A stretch of DNA of 64,000 bases. It comes from Volvariella volvacea V23 (taxonomy: Eukaryota; Basidiomycota; Agaricomycetes; Agaricales; Pluteaceae). Each line of letters opens with the position of its first letter. Position 1 is the stretch's first letter. Positions 50,244-61,732 of this stretch are shown one piece after another. The stretch lies in assembly GCA_000349905.1 (NCBI GenBank), contig KB722739.1, forward strand, positions 579,444 through 643,443, written 5' to 3'. A model generated the notes under the pieces. That model saw nothing but the letters and a program-made list of their open reading frames with translations, made no database searches and was not told the DNA's origin. A program made the position numbers and the translations under genes.

Positions 50244-50841
50244 TCACTTTCCTCCCGAAATCGATCTTGCCATCGCAGCAAGATGCACTGTTCCCTGCCA
50301 CCATGCAACCATTCCTAATCCAACCAACCCGTGCAGCGTCCCCCAGAGGATTTCTGGTGTTACACTGTACCTGCAATACGAAAGAGAGAAGCGGTATAGT
50401 TAGTAAGGATGAAATGTGGGTAAGGATAAGGGAGCGACTGCTCGTTTTGAGGAGAATGCTTTGAAAGACGAATTAGTGCTTACTGTTCGGCTAATTCCCC
50501 AAACGAATGCGGGATAAACCTTGGAGCTTGATAGAGGATCGTAGACGCGATACTATGGTAAACGCATAGCGCCAAAGCCAGAGCTCGTTTACCCGGCAAA
50601 AATTCTATCCAGGGAAGGTATTAGATAACCTCTACAGCCTGATATTTCGTGACTGAACCTACCTGGAAGGCTGAAACATAACAAAGCCGCGATGCAGCTC
50701 GCCAAGGTCAAAGCTGAGTATAATTTGAGAAAAACGAGGGTCGTGTTGTTAAGTTGGAGGAAGGGCAGCGATGCGGGAGAGTATATCCCTTGTACTGCAA
50801 CTGGGATTTCTAACGCGATATGAAGAAGAAACACAACAGAC
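50244..50841 (-). CDS. small multi-span membrane protein, 5' end not found
   Basis: Three exons on the minus strand (50841-50663, 50605-50483, 50370-50244) join in frame to about 143 codons including the stop. The protein has about four hydrophobic spans: VVFLLHIALEIPVAVQGIY, LVFLKLYSALTLASCIAALL, ALALALCVYHSIASTIL, and ILWGTLHGLVGLGMVAWW. Between them are LPFLQLNNTTL, FLPGKRA and YQAPRFIPHSFGELAEQ. I recall an uncharacterised family in mushroom fungi with the same order of motifs, but I know of no function. The first exon must end in phase 2 and supply the ATG. No ATG fits in the 300 bp upstream, so either the leader intron is longer or the gene has lost its start. A TM protein is certain from composition; activity is unknown. 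Confidence 0.65.
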
Positions 50842-53695
50842 CTATGAAAATGAGTCGCATTAGTCTAAGTCTTAAGAAAACTTATGCGAGATTAGTCTTT
50901 CTCCTAAGGAACTGAACTTGTATAATGAGAGTCAAAAAATCGCAAGTTGCGATGTTAACTGCGCTCCCTAAGCCTCGTCAAGAACACAACCACGCAAAAA
51001 CCAACAAATGGCGATGGTGGGCGAATGAAGACGTAAATAAAGGCTAAAAATATACCAAAAACTTCACCCAAGGAGTTATCTGGATCCGAGCAAATATATA
51101 TATACGAGAGAAAAAGAAATCAAAATTGAAATCAAAATGCTTGCACAAATCACATGCGAATCAACACCTGAAAACCAACAACTAGGGCTAGGCGCGACGG
51201 CAACGACAATCGCAGTTGATGACGGGTAAAGCAAGTTACAGGCACTGAGCAAGCACCCGAGAGAAATGACCTCTCCTCCGAAAGGTAAGGTCTGAGACGA
51301 AAAAAACACCTCAGCAGAGGTGACAACACATGGTCACCTGCATGTGCCACTAGCTGCTACTGTACGGCATATGTACCCTCGTAGCTTGTGGCTACAGACC
51401 ATATTCGGCAAGGCAGCCATCTTCTCTCGACGGTTTCCGCGTGTAAAGTTCGGGTGTGGGATCAGAAACGAGCAAAATTAAGGGGCACGCGCAGAGGCGA
51501 GGAAAGCGAGAAGGTAAAGAGAATCAGGAACGAACCAAGGGCAGAGACACGTGAAAGAGGATCAACCAGCGAAGGGAATAGGAAGGGAATAGCAACGCAG
51601 GGAGGAACAAAAAGGAATGTACTGTAGGTTGATGTGGCACTTACAGAGGGCTACGCACGTTCGTCGACATTTTTTTTTGGCGTGATGATCTTTCCTTTCT
51701 CCAGTATGCACTGCGCCAACACACGCGTATGGGCAGGAGTATGACAGCTGAGATCTTTTCTGATCCGCTTCTGTGCTCTTCCAAGATTAAAAAGGTCCCC
51801 TTCCGAGTGAACGGTGCTGCTAGTCCAAAGCAAGAGTTTGAGGTTGGATTTGGGGTGCGAAAGTTTAAAACCTGGGTATGCTGACGATCGCCAAAGGGGT
51901 TATCCAGACACGCTCCACTGTGGGCGTAGACGTGCAATATATGTATTCTCGACGCGTCCGAAGGCAAAGGGGTACCGGTGCTAACTGCTGATTGTGGTAG
52001 GGCTATCAGTATATCCAAAGAGCTGGTGTGACGTTGATGGAAGGACCAAATAGTCGAGGTGATGCGCAGGCAAACAAAGTCGTCTTTTTTCCCGCGAGGA
52101 ACCTCGTTCCGGGACCAGGGACCAGCAGCACCTTGCTTAGACCTTTTGCTCTCTGCAGTTTATTCAGGGAAGCACGTTCCTCGCTTTGAGACCTTTGCGT
52201 CGCCTCTTGACCGCGTGGTGCTGGCACTGACACTAGGAGCTGGGACCGTGACCTGGTTTGAGGGACGAGACTAGACCAAGTTGGACTGAAGTCCAGTCGA
52301 GTCGCCGGGGAGGGGAGGGGAGAGTCGGAGTTGTTGTCCTGCAATAGGTTGGAGCTCAGGAATTCGGTGTTGGGAGTGGCCAAGTAGCGCCTTCGACTCC
52401 TGCCGTGTGCCGTATGTGGTGCTGATGTCACCACGGTGATGGGTAACGTTGCTGATGGAATGAGAAGAGTGCGTGCGGCCTGACCTGCACCGACAGTGGT
52501 AGAGCAAAGAGAAAGAAGGGGAAGAAAAAACCTCCACACGACGAAGAAATAAGTATCTTGAGAACGATAGATAAGCTCGAGAAAGAACCAACGAGATAAC
52601 CCAAGTGGCGCAATCCCAGGCCGATAAGAGTCCAACCCCCCACACGCATGTATGGTGAGCATATAATTTATTATTAGCGCCCAACATTCGACACTGGTCA
52701 CAAACCGTCGGAGTTAGTGCATTCTTTACCCCTCACACGCACAGGCTCCATACCCTCCTTGTTCTCATGTATTACCGAACACGGTCCGCCTCTAGAGCGT
52801 CGCAATGGAAACAAAAAAACCATCGGAACTGTCAGTGGAGTTCGAGCCTACCACACCCATCTCACGCACATACGTGCTGAGTGTGGGTACACAATTTCCT
52901 TACGGACCAGGGCCAGTCACAAGCTTAGCCTTTAGACAGATTCGTGGGTTGCCAGAATCAATCTTTTTGATGTTCCCTGTCGGTGTCGGAACACCTCATC
53001 CAGGACACAGACGTGTCCATTGTCTGTGCCATGTGTGCTAGTGCTGTCCTTGCATCTGACCAAAGATGATTGTCAAAACCAACGAAATACAAAAAAAAAA
53101 AAACATTAAATTTGAATAACGATAGATATTATACACATCAACCCAAAAACGAGCATAACAAATACTGTATTTATCTACACAATTTACATTTTAAAAATAC
53201 AACAATCGCACATCATCCATCTTTCTCTCTCCACCCAGAAAACAGAGAGAAACAGCACCACACCTTCATAGAGTAGAGGGGCGGACATTCGACGTCGTTC
53301 AATTAGTTTTCCTAGCAAAAAAAAAACGGAAGCGAAAAGACTACTGAAACTACAAAATGGGAACGAGAACGAGAGGCGCTACGTATAGGTTGTGTCAATA
53401 ATTAAATAAAAAAACAAAGGTTGTGGTAGAAGCACTGGTGCGCAGTGTAGTCGAAGAGCGATACATAGATAGGAGTAGCGGTGATCTATCTAAACAAGGG
53501 GCTGAATATCAAGTATCATATACAGAAAAAGGTATGTATAGGCAAGAACGAAAGAAATAAATGGACATTTTGATCGAGCAGAGGATATCGTAGAGGATAC
53601 GGAGTCAAGGAAAGAAGGGAGGAAAAGAGGAAAGAGACGAGAGATAGGTTCGTAGAATCACAACGTACGCAAATCATCATCTAAGCACACCTCCC
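50842..53695. other. long gene-free stretch before the bHLH gene 3' end
   Basis: A 231-codon minus-strand frame at 52006-52701 is the longest here, but it has no domain or bias I can support. The right part (53060-53690) is very AT-rich with poly-A runs near 53087 and 53320 and is probably 3' flank of the bHLH gene. Confidence 0.4.
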
Positions 53696-56600
53696 TCATC
53701 CATCTCCATCTCCATACTCCTCCTCATCCTCCTCGCCCACCAACGGCAACCCTCCAAACCCTCTCGAGCCCGTATTACCACCACCCGCACTCGCACCACC
53801 CCCGCTCTGAGACGCACCACTATTATTCCCTATCAAGGCCGCATACCCGGCAACGCCCATACGCCCAAGAGGCGGGTTATTCACCTCACAAGCGTCCAAA
53901 TCCCTCTCCAAATCACACTCCTCCACCTCCACCTCATCCTCCCCGACATCCATCCTCTCCCCATCCCCCACACCGCCCATGCCCACATCCTCACCCGCAC
54001 CCTCCTCCCCAGCACCCACACCGACGCCCTTCATCCCCGCCACGCTCTCTCTCAACCTCCTCACCTCCATCCTCAACCTTGCAATCTCCTCATCCCGCCT
54101 CTCCACCCTCCCCTTCAACACTCTAATATAATCATTCCCACACATCAACAGCTGCAGCTTGCTAACCCCCTTATTCGGGCCCTCCCCACCCGCCTTGGGC
54201 GGGCCCCTTGGCGGCAGAGCACCAGGCAGCACAGGCACCCCACCCGCGGCACCACCACTATGCCCGCCCCCGGATCCGTCCTTGTCCTCCCCGCCACCCG
54301 CGCCGGGGACGATGAGCGGTATCGGGGGCAACAGCCCACGTAGATCGTCAAAGCTCGTCTTGAGCGAGTCCCGCCGCTTCTGCTCCGCGTCTTTGTGGGA
54401 CGTCTTGCGCACACCCGGAGCGTGCCCGCTCTGCGCTACACTCGCATTCGCATTGGCATTGGACGATGTGGTGGGGTTCTGGGCGTGCGCTTGTGCGGGG
54501 GTCGAGGCTGCCGAGAATGGTGTTGTAGGAGTAACAGGTCCGGCTAAGAAGGAAGGCGGAGGAAAAGGGGGTCACAATAAGTCCGATAAGAGAAGAGTCA
54601 CCGAACAAAGAAAACAACTGTACCTGGTCTCAGCGCTTTCAACCCATTTTTCTTGCCTGACAACGTATTCGGAGAATCCACCGCACTCTTCTGTCTTCCC
54701 GAAGCAGCCGCTTTCCCATCGCCTGCCTGCTTCAACGGCTGCTGTTGCTGTTGTTGAACGGGCTGTAGAGCAGGCGATACTAATGGCGTCTGTGACGGGG
54801 CACTAAGTGATGGCTGTTGATGGTTGTGGTGATGCTGATGCTGATGAGTCTGAACATTCTGCGACGGAATCTGAACCTGCAGCTGCGGAGTATTATGCTG
54901 ATGATGTCTCCCCGAAGACGTAGCAGACGAAGCCGAGCCCGCATGCGGAGGAGCCAAGCCATTCGAATTCAGCCCCGGAACATTCAGTCCCATCATCGTA
55001 GCCGGTGTCACGGGCGTCAAGTGCTGTTGCTGCTGCTGGTGTGGTGCGTTTGCATTGATCGAGGCAGGCCCGTTGGACTTTGCGCTGACACAGTCGTCAT
55101 GATCTCCGAATCCCGCCATGGCAGAGGACGCAGAGGAGGGCGGGGCAGGGGGAGGCATGGATAAGTCGACAGGCGAGGGCGTATCTCCAACCACTTCTCC
55201 ATTGAACCCAGTCGATGAGGCACCTAAAACCCCCGAATTTGGTCCTGTACTTGAGGTGGACCCCGTCGTATTCGTCCCGGCCCCCGAGTGAGAAACAGAG
55301 CTGGCCGTGCTTCCTTTTCTTGATCTAGTGTTCGAGCCCCGCATCAGCGGCGTGGAATTGGTCGACTTGGAGCCTCTATAGGATGGCTTCTTTGTCGATC
55401 CGCTTTGCGAAAGCGGTGTCATGATGGGCCCAGTTGGGTTGCTTGGCCGAATGGCGGGCGATTGGCGTTTTCGCACGGTCTCGTCTATGTCGTTCGGGGC
55501 CGTACGTTTGTTGCCTCCGTTCCCGCCGCCCAGAACGGGAGTTGTGTTCCCCATTCCGGATGGTTGCTGAGACTGGGCTTGCTGCAGCTGTTGGTTTATC
55601 GACTGAGAGTGTTGCTGTTGGAAGGATTGGCGCTGATTGGAGTACGGTTCCATCCAGGGGCTCGTCAGCGGCGAGATGTCAAACTCTTCTGGCGGTGGGT
55701 GTGTCCTGAAAACGACATGTTCAGGAGCAGAGCTGGACCCTCGAGGATGGTGATGTTGGTTGTGGAACGGGGCAGGAGGCGGCAACTGAGGGAGGGGTAG
55801 CGACAGCTGGCTATCGTGATTTTGGTCTGTTGGCGTAAGCGGAGGCGGTGGCCCAGGTGTACCCATTAACCCTCCCAAGATTATCGGCGACACGAAATCG
55901 AGGGATGGCTGCTGAGGGCGAAGCTCGGTGGAACCGGCTACACAGGTTGAAGACCGGTGAGATAGAAATCGCGGATGGACCCTGGATAACGCACCTGGAG
56001 TTGGTAGGCCATGGAATGACATAGGGCGATCGCGTTGAGAATGTGAATCTACCAAGTTTGACGTAGAGAGCATTGGGAGTGTGTTCGATAGATCAGGCAG
56101 TAGACCCGTTGGCTGGCCGCTGATAAGTGCCATCTATGGATATCAGAGTTCAGCATAAATAGCTCGGTGATTCTCAAGAGAAGATAGACAAGGGAACGCA
56201 ATTACGGGCTTCTCGCGTAACGAAGTCATCGGTCGACCATGGTTCTTTTGGCGCATATATGCGCACAGGAAGGGCCGGAGTGGCGTAAAAATAGAGAAAA
56301 AGAAGGTTACTTGCCTGTTGTTGAAAGATCTGTTGTTGCAGTTGCTGGAGCTGCTGGAGCTGGGTCAGCTTGACTTGCTGTTCGAGAATGAAGTGCGAAT
56401 TGTATGTCGATCCGGGTACAGCACCCAACATTGCCGAGCTACCACCACCGCCAGGCATCGGACTTACGCCTCCCGAAGATCCTCCACTGCCCATTCCTCC
56501 TCCACCCGTTCCACCCCCGCCGGGCCCACTGCTTGCGTTTGAGGTTGGTGAAGTCATATGTGCGTCCATATTATGTTGCATTTGCATGAGATTTCCTAGC

Positions 56601-57073
56601 ATATCCATAGAAAAAGATGTATTTCCGTTGTTTGTCGAGGCACCTTGCATATTTGAGATTGGCGAATTTGGCGAATCGTCTCTTTGTGAGGCAACTAGAT
56701 TGATCGAATCGTTGAAAAGGCCCGCGAGTGCGTCCGGGAGAGTATTTTGAGGCTGGTGGCCGGGTATATGCGCGCTGAAAGATGCGGAGGAAGGCGAGAG
56801 TGGTGGTCGGAGAGATAGAGAGGAGCGTCCGTTTGCGGCAGGAGGAGGGTCGGAGGAAGGGAAATGATAAATCTGATGATGATTATTTTGGCGATGGAAT
56901 TGGAAGGTTGATTGGTGCTGTTGATGCCAGTTATCGGCGGCAACGGCACCGGAGACATGCTCAAGTTGGTGATGTTGCGCATGGTCCTGTATCCTGAGAG
57001 ACTCAGCACTGGCTCCGATTGTCTGTGGGAAAACGGCCGGCGGGTAGGGCAGGAGGGTCTGTATGGGCTCCAT
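53696..57073 (-). CDS. bHLH transcription factor with Gln/Pro-rich N-terminus and long loop
   Basis: Three exons (57073-56315, 56133-54624, 54543-53696) give 1038 residues. The first 750 are disordered: Gln runs (LQQLQQLQQQIFQQQ), His/Gln, Gly/Ser and Pro tracts, typical of fungal activators. The basic region HKDAEQKRRD starts at about residue 806 and has the His-Glu-Arg triad that reads CACGTG-type E-boxes. Helix 1 is LKTSFDDLRGLLP and helix 2 is KLQLLMCGNDYIRVLKGRV. A leucine/charged coiled coil (DEEIARLRMEVRRL) follows, then an acidic tail. The loop between helices is about 50 residues and Gly/Pro-rich, much longer than the usual 5-25. The first intron fits only with a GC donor (CAG|GCAAGT). 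The start at 57073 (MEPIQTLL) is chosen over an upstream TTG-initiated stretch. Target genes are unknown. Confidence 0.85.
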
Positions 57074-59527
57074 GGTGGGCACAGCGGGGGACTGTCGTCG
57101 GGACGCACTGCGAGGACGAGGAGAAGGCGAGATGATGAAGGCGAGGAGCAAGCAGGAAATCAGAGCACGGGTGGGTCAGCGGGCTAAGCAGACGACCAGA
57201 AAAATCGCATTTTAGCTATCTCAATTAATTCGATATTTTTATCCGACAGCCAAGTGTTATCTCCATGAACGTTGGTAGCCCTCCACATTGCCCCTCGGCA
57301 CGATCCCATCTTCACTTCCCATATGCCTCTCTGTCCCGCGATTCTGCCACAAGCACCCGCACTCGGGGCTTTTTCAGCATGTTCAGCATTTATTTTCCAT
57401 TTATTTTCATTCTGCAAATGACAACCTTCGAATCTGGTCTAATTGGATCCCATTCCAGGGCACCCTCTGGACACTCGTTCCCAACAACAACTGAGTGGCG
57501 TTTTGATGCCGTTTGCTCATCATGACATACCCGCTTTCGTAAGACGTCTTCGCTCCAGATCCTGCGCCACACAGATTTCGAAATCTCACCCTCTTTCTAA
57601 GCGTATACGCTACACCCCCACACGCTGCAGCTCTATTGATTCTTCTCGGCACCGGCCAGTTGGCCACTTGCAGCCGCACCCATGCTCTTTGGCTGAAGGG
57701 CTCTCCTGTCGGGACTCGGACTCGCTCAACTCTCCACCACGTTGTCGACAGATCGACACCGATGGTGACCGCATTTGTCCATTCCTTTTCAGCGTCAATC
57801 GACGCTAGGCTGTGCAAAAAACCCTAGCTTCAATTTGCCACACGACGTTAGCGTCGTGCCTTTTTTGCCTCCCACTGGCCAGGTCCTTCGGATACAGACC
57901 GCCTTATTCTCGAAATTCAGGGCTAGATGGAACGCGCCCTGAATGATCATCACCAATCTTCACAAGAGAGAAGACTGGCCGTCTTGTACATGTGTCGTGC
58001 GACCAGAAAATCCTTCTCTTGACACCGGAAAACTCCAGATCCAAGTCCAGACTATCCCGAGGTGGGCTTAAGGTGCCCCCATGGGCACACGCAATTAAGA
58101 CAATAACCTCCATGCACAGATTGTGACGGAGAATAGCTCGCTTTCGCACACAATTTGCTCGTCTCCAAGTCCGAACCTCCATTGAGAATGATCAGCGCCA
58201 GACAAACATGGACTCAGGCACGTTTGCGTGTTACTTGTCGTGTGCACCATGCGAACCGTAGGTTCTTATATAGCCTAAATTTCTCCCCTCCGCCCAGCTT
58301 CTGAGCACTTATCTTTCACATCGCTGTTCCGGGTGATCAGCTCTACCTTTACATCACCTCGTAATCCATCCTTCCGCTCTACAAACGCCAACTCATGATC
58401 TATCCACCCTATTAACAACAACACCTCACGAACAAGTCCTAACTAAAGGAGCTCAGGACTTATCCACTCCTGCAATTCCTTCCGTGGTTCCCATGGAACG
58501 TCAAGATGAATACCGAGACGGGTGCTTCTTCGACATATCATCTGCCACATAAGCCAATTGCCAGCATGCATCCATTCAGATCGCTAATCAATCACTACCT
58601 CCTGTGCCCCGCGAAATAGCCTTGGATTCTGCCGGACCGCCCCTCTCCCGCCGGCGGGCATCGGTTTTACGATAACTTATTCGATTCGAATCAAACGAGT
58701 ACAGCGGTATGTGTGTGGAGACGGCACCTATATGCTGAAGACTGAAGTACGTCGATCGTGGTGCATATGCATATGAATATCGTCGTGGTCATGAGGACGC
58801 ATTTTGACTTGACGCTTCACTTTGACTTGGACAAGACACCGCGGCACCGTGGCGTTTACATCTACAGCACCATCTGCATCTACACTCACCAATGCCGTCT
58901 TGTGGATCATTTAAAGGGGCCTAGTCTGCACACGAGATGAACAATGCCGATTCGTTTGTCCGATTCGCTGGTGTGTGCATATCTTTAAATTTGGCCTATC
59001 GGGTTTGAAGTGAGTGGTGGGTGGCTGGGTGGCCGGAACTATATACGGGCACACGAGCACAGACAGGAGTGCGCCGATGATAGGCTTATTGGTGCCGGTG
59101 CTGTATGTCAGTGCTGTCAGCGTCAGTGCTGGTTGTTTCCCGAGTCCAATGCTACGTATACCTTGCTCAATTGTAACCCATGGAGATGCTGTTCTAGACT
59201 TTTGTGATACATACAGTAAGCTCTCGTCATGACCATCAGTGAAATTTCTAGGGCAAGTCTGGCGGTTGTACTGCGCACACGATGGCTGATTGCAACACAA
59301 TTGGCACGTTCGGTGCAAGTTGTCTCCTTTGTTCTTCTCACAGAATATGGCAGTCGCTCTTCGTGAGAGGCCTTCCGGGCTTCCCTCGGCTTCAGGCTCG
59401 CCGTAACGATTCTTGATGCAGGGATAGGTGTTGTCACACGGGTGCGATCTACTTCCTATCCAGCGCCATAGTAATGATCCAAAACGTACTTTGCACACTA
59501 CTCCAGGCCCCGCTTATGCGGTTCGTC
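57074..59527. other. promoter region of the bHLH gene and gene-free stretch
   Basis: About 2.4 kb with overlapping short open frames in all phases and no supported gene. A long promoter is plausible for a regulatory gene. Confidence 0.4.
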
Positions 59528-61174
59528 CTACACCTCCACCACAACTCTGGGCACAATCGCCCTGATCCTCTGCAGGCCCACCCACACCGTGGCCGTCTCG
59601 AGGCCACCGCCCACAGAGCGCAACACCAACTCCTCCAGACCGACCCCTCTCGCCCTCCGCTCCTCCAGCCACTCCACAAAGCACCGCAGCTCCTCCTCGT
59701 CCGCAAACAGAGCCGCTCCCTCGTCTACGGTATCGTAAACGAGCCTCCTCACACCAGAATAAGTCATCATGCACGCTTCGTGACACTCCTCGCAGTCGCA
59801 GGGAGGATCTCCATCAGCGCCATCGGGGTGGAACATGGGCCGAATGACGGTTGAGAATATCCCAAACTGGACGAACGCTCTCCGGCTGTAGACCTGCACC
59901 GTCGACACCGGCAGATGGCTCTGGAAGGCGCGAATGAGGCTGTCCGCGTCGTGCTTGCTTCTGATGGCGATCGAGCGTGCTCCGGTGTGGGTGAGCCGTA
60001 AGAGCTGCTCCAGCCTGTACAAGAATTCAGAAAAGTAAGAGAGATTGAGGGGGGCAGGCCAGGGCCATTCTGTGGCGGTGAGCGCGACGAGCGGTTCGCC
60101 CGTTGAGTCGCTGACTGTGATGGTGAGTGCGAGACTTTCGAATACGATGCTGGCGTGGTGAGGTTGTGGGTTTGAGTCGGGCGAGCTTTGGAGTGATGTG
60201 AGGAGCTTTTCCAGCACCGAGATAGCTGAAGGGGCGTTCTCCCGCATAAGATAAGTGCTGGTGGTATCTATGGTCACCCGCGTTACTGACGGAAGTGTTA
60301 GACATTCGAGAAAGGCCCAATGTGAGCGAGAGACGTGAAGATGCTGAAGATCGAGGAGTTGGAGTGAGGTAGGGTCTGGGATGCTCGTCCACTGCCCATC
60401 TATTATGGATAGCCGGCGAACATTAGGACAACAACTCAACATGGCGATTTGGTTTGGGAGATTAATGCCCCTCAAGACGATTTCGATCACTGTAGGGAGA
60501 CGTGAAGGAAGGAAACAAGTCCATGCGTCCCCTGAGCAATCGTGCATTTCCAGGCGCCGGAGTTTTGGGAATACATCGGGTCGGATGGGGCCTGAGGGAG
60601 ACGAGACAGTGGATGGGGAACCTGAGAATATTAGAACCTCCAACTGAGGAGCGAGTACATTGCAGAGAACTAGAGCCCTATCTTGAGTGACCCCGAGTCG
60701 AAGATGTAGCGAGCGAACCCTGTGCATATGCATGGCAATAAGCTGAAGCATTTCGTCCTGCTTGGTGCCCTTGACGCGACCGTTATCGGACCACGTATCG
60801 ATATGTAACAGTTCACCTTTCGAGCGCTCGATGCATGCCCTGAACCATTTGGAATTAGTAGCCCAGATATGGGTCCACAAAGACGGATCCCCCAGTGCCA
60901 GCTCTCGCCACTGGGCACAAAAGTGGGTGGCAGGAAGAAGCCCAAATATGCGAACGGAATCGGGCCAGAGCGGGTGACTAAAGCATCCTTCCCATTCGAT
61001 GGTAGTATTGGCATGGTTGACGAGGTAAGCTAGGATCTTGGTGATGAGTGCTGGCGGGAGTTTTGAGATCGGTCGAAGTTGATTTTTCTCCCTTCTGATG
61101 TCGAGGGGTTCAATTGGAACGAGGACTAATGGGTATAAATCGGTATAAGCATGTCGCCTGGGGAAATGGAGCAT
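59528..61174 (-). CDS. F-box-like/LRR protein, array copy 8
   Basis: An unbroken frame of 548 residues from the ATG at 61174. The N-terminus differs from other copies: the coiled coil is replaced by MLHFPRRHAYTDLY and only the end, DIRREKNQLRPI, is recognisable. The F-box-like motif SKLPPALITKILAYL, LLPATHFCAQWRELALGDPSLWT, leucine-rich body (FPKLRRLEM, RLPTVIEIVL) and the end WLEERRARGVGLEELVL are present. The Cys block keeps PPCDCEECHEACM but the upstream cysteine is absent (RPMFHPDG). The lower part has higher GC than its neighbours. It may be functional with a shortened N-terminus; alternatively the true start exon has been lost and this ATG is fortuitous. Confidence 0.75.
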   Translation of the reverse strand: MLHFPRRHAYTDLYPLVLVPIEPLDIRREKNQLRPISKLPPALITKILAYLVNHANTTIEWEGCFSHPLWPDSVRIFGLLPATHFCAQWRELALGDPSLWTHIWATNSKWFRACIERSKGELLHIDTWSDNGRVKGTKQDEMLQLIAMHMHRVRSLHLRLGVTQDRALVLCNVLAPQLEVLIFSGSPSTVSSPSGPIRPDVFPKLRRLEMHDCSGDAWTCFLPSRLPTVIEIVLRGINLPNQIAMLSCCPNVRRLSIIDGQWTSIPDPTSLQLLDLQHLHVSRSHWAFLECLTLPSVTRVTIDTTSTYLMRENAPSAISVLEKLLTSLQSSPDSNPQPHHASIVFESLALTITVSDSTGEPLVALTATEWPWPAPLNLSYFSEFLYRLEQLLRLTHTGARSIAIRSKHDADSLIRAFQSHLPVSTVQVYSRRAFVQFGIFSTVIRPMFHPDGADGDPPCDCEECHEACMMTYSGVRRLVYDTVDEGAALFADEEELRCFVEWLEERRARGVGLEELVLRSVGGGLETATVWVGLQRIRAIVPRVVVEV

Positions 61175-61732
61175 TGAGAAGGTGTGATAGCGCAAAGAAA
61201 AGCCTTTATGGAGTGGAATTTCGGAGTTTCAACACTGAGTTAATCCTTGTTTGTTGGATGAAATCAGATATTGAAGACGTTGCAAATAGATCGTAAAGCC
61301 GTGCATCGGGGTGGAAGGCTCCCTGAAAGCGTTGAAGCGTGTATATTCATGATTAGAAAGTACGACCTACTGTGCATTTCCAACAATCTTATCTACACCC
61401 TCCAAATTCAACTTATTTAAGTGTCTCGAGGCTAGGGCACGCCTGTCCGTTAGATCGTCATTGAATGCAGGATTGAAAAATATTATATTGAGGTGCAATT
61501 TCTGGGAATGTCTTTAGAGTGACTGAGAGCATTAATTTATTAGGTTTTTGTGTGCTCAAATACCTCATTGTAATCCTACTGGCCTTGCAGGACTCACTTA
61601 AGGACGGACGTGGTCACTCGAATGAACAAGACCACGCATTGTTCCAGTAATCTACAAGATGCAGGACGAGGTAGAGATAAAAGACTAAGAATGCACTACG
61701 TGATGTGACTGGAGACTCCTGAATGTTTGTAA
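61175..61732. other. spacer between copies 8 and 9
   Basis: About 560 AT-rich bases with no recognised coding remnant. Confidence 0.4.

Noticed and set aside
52006..52701. 231-codon minus-strand open frame
   Set aside because: No recognisable domain, no repeat of family motifs, overlaps other frames of similar size; treated as chance.
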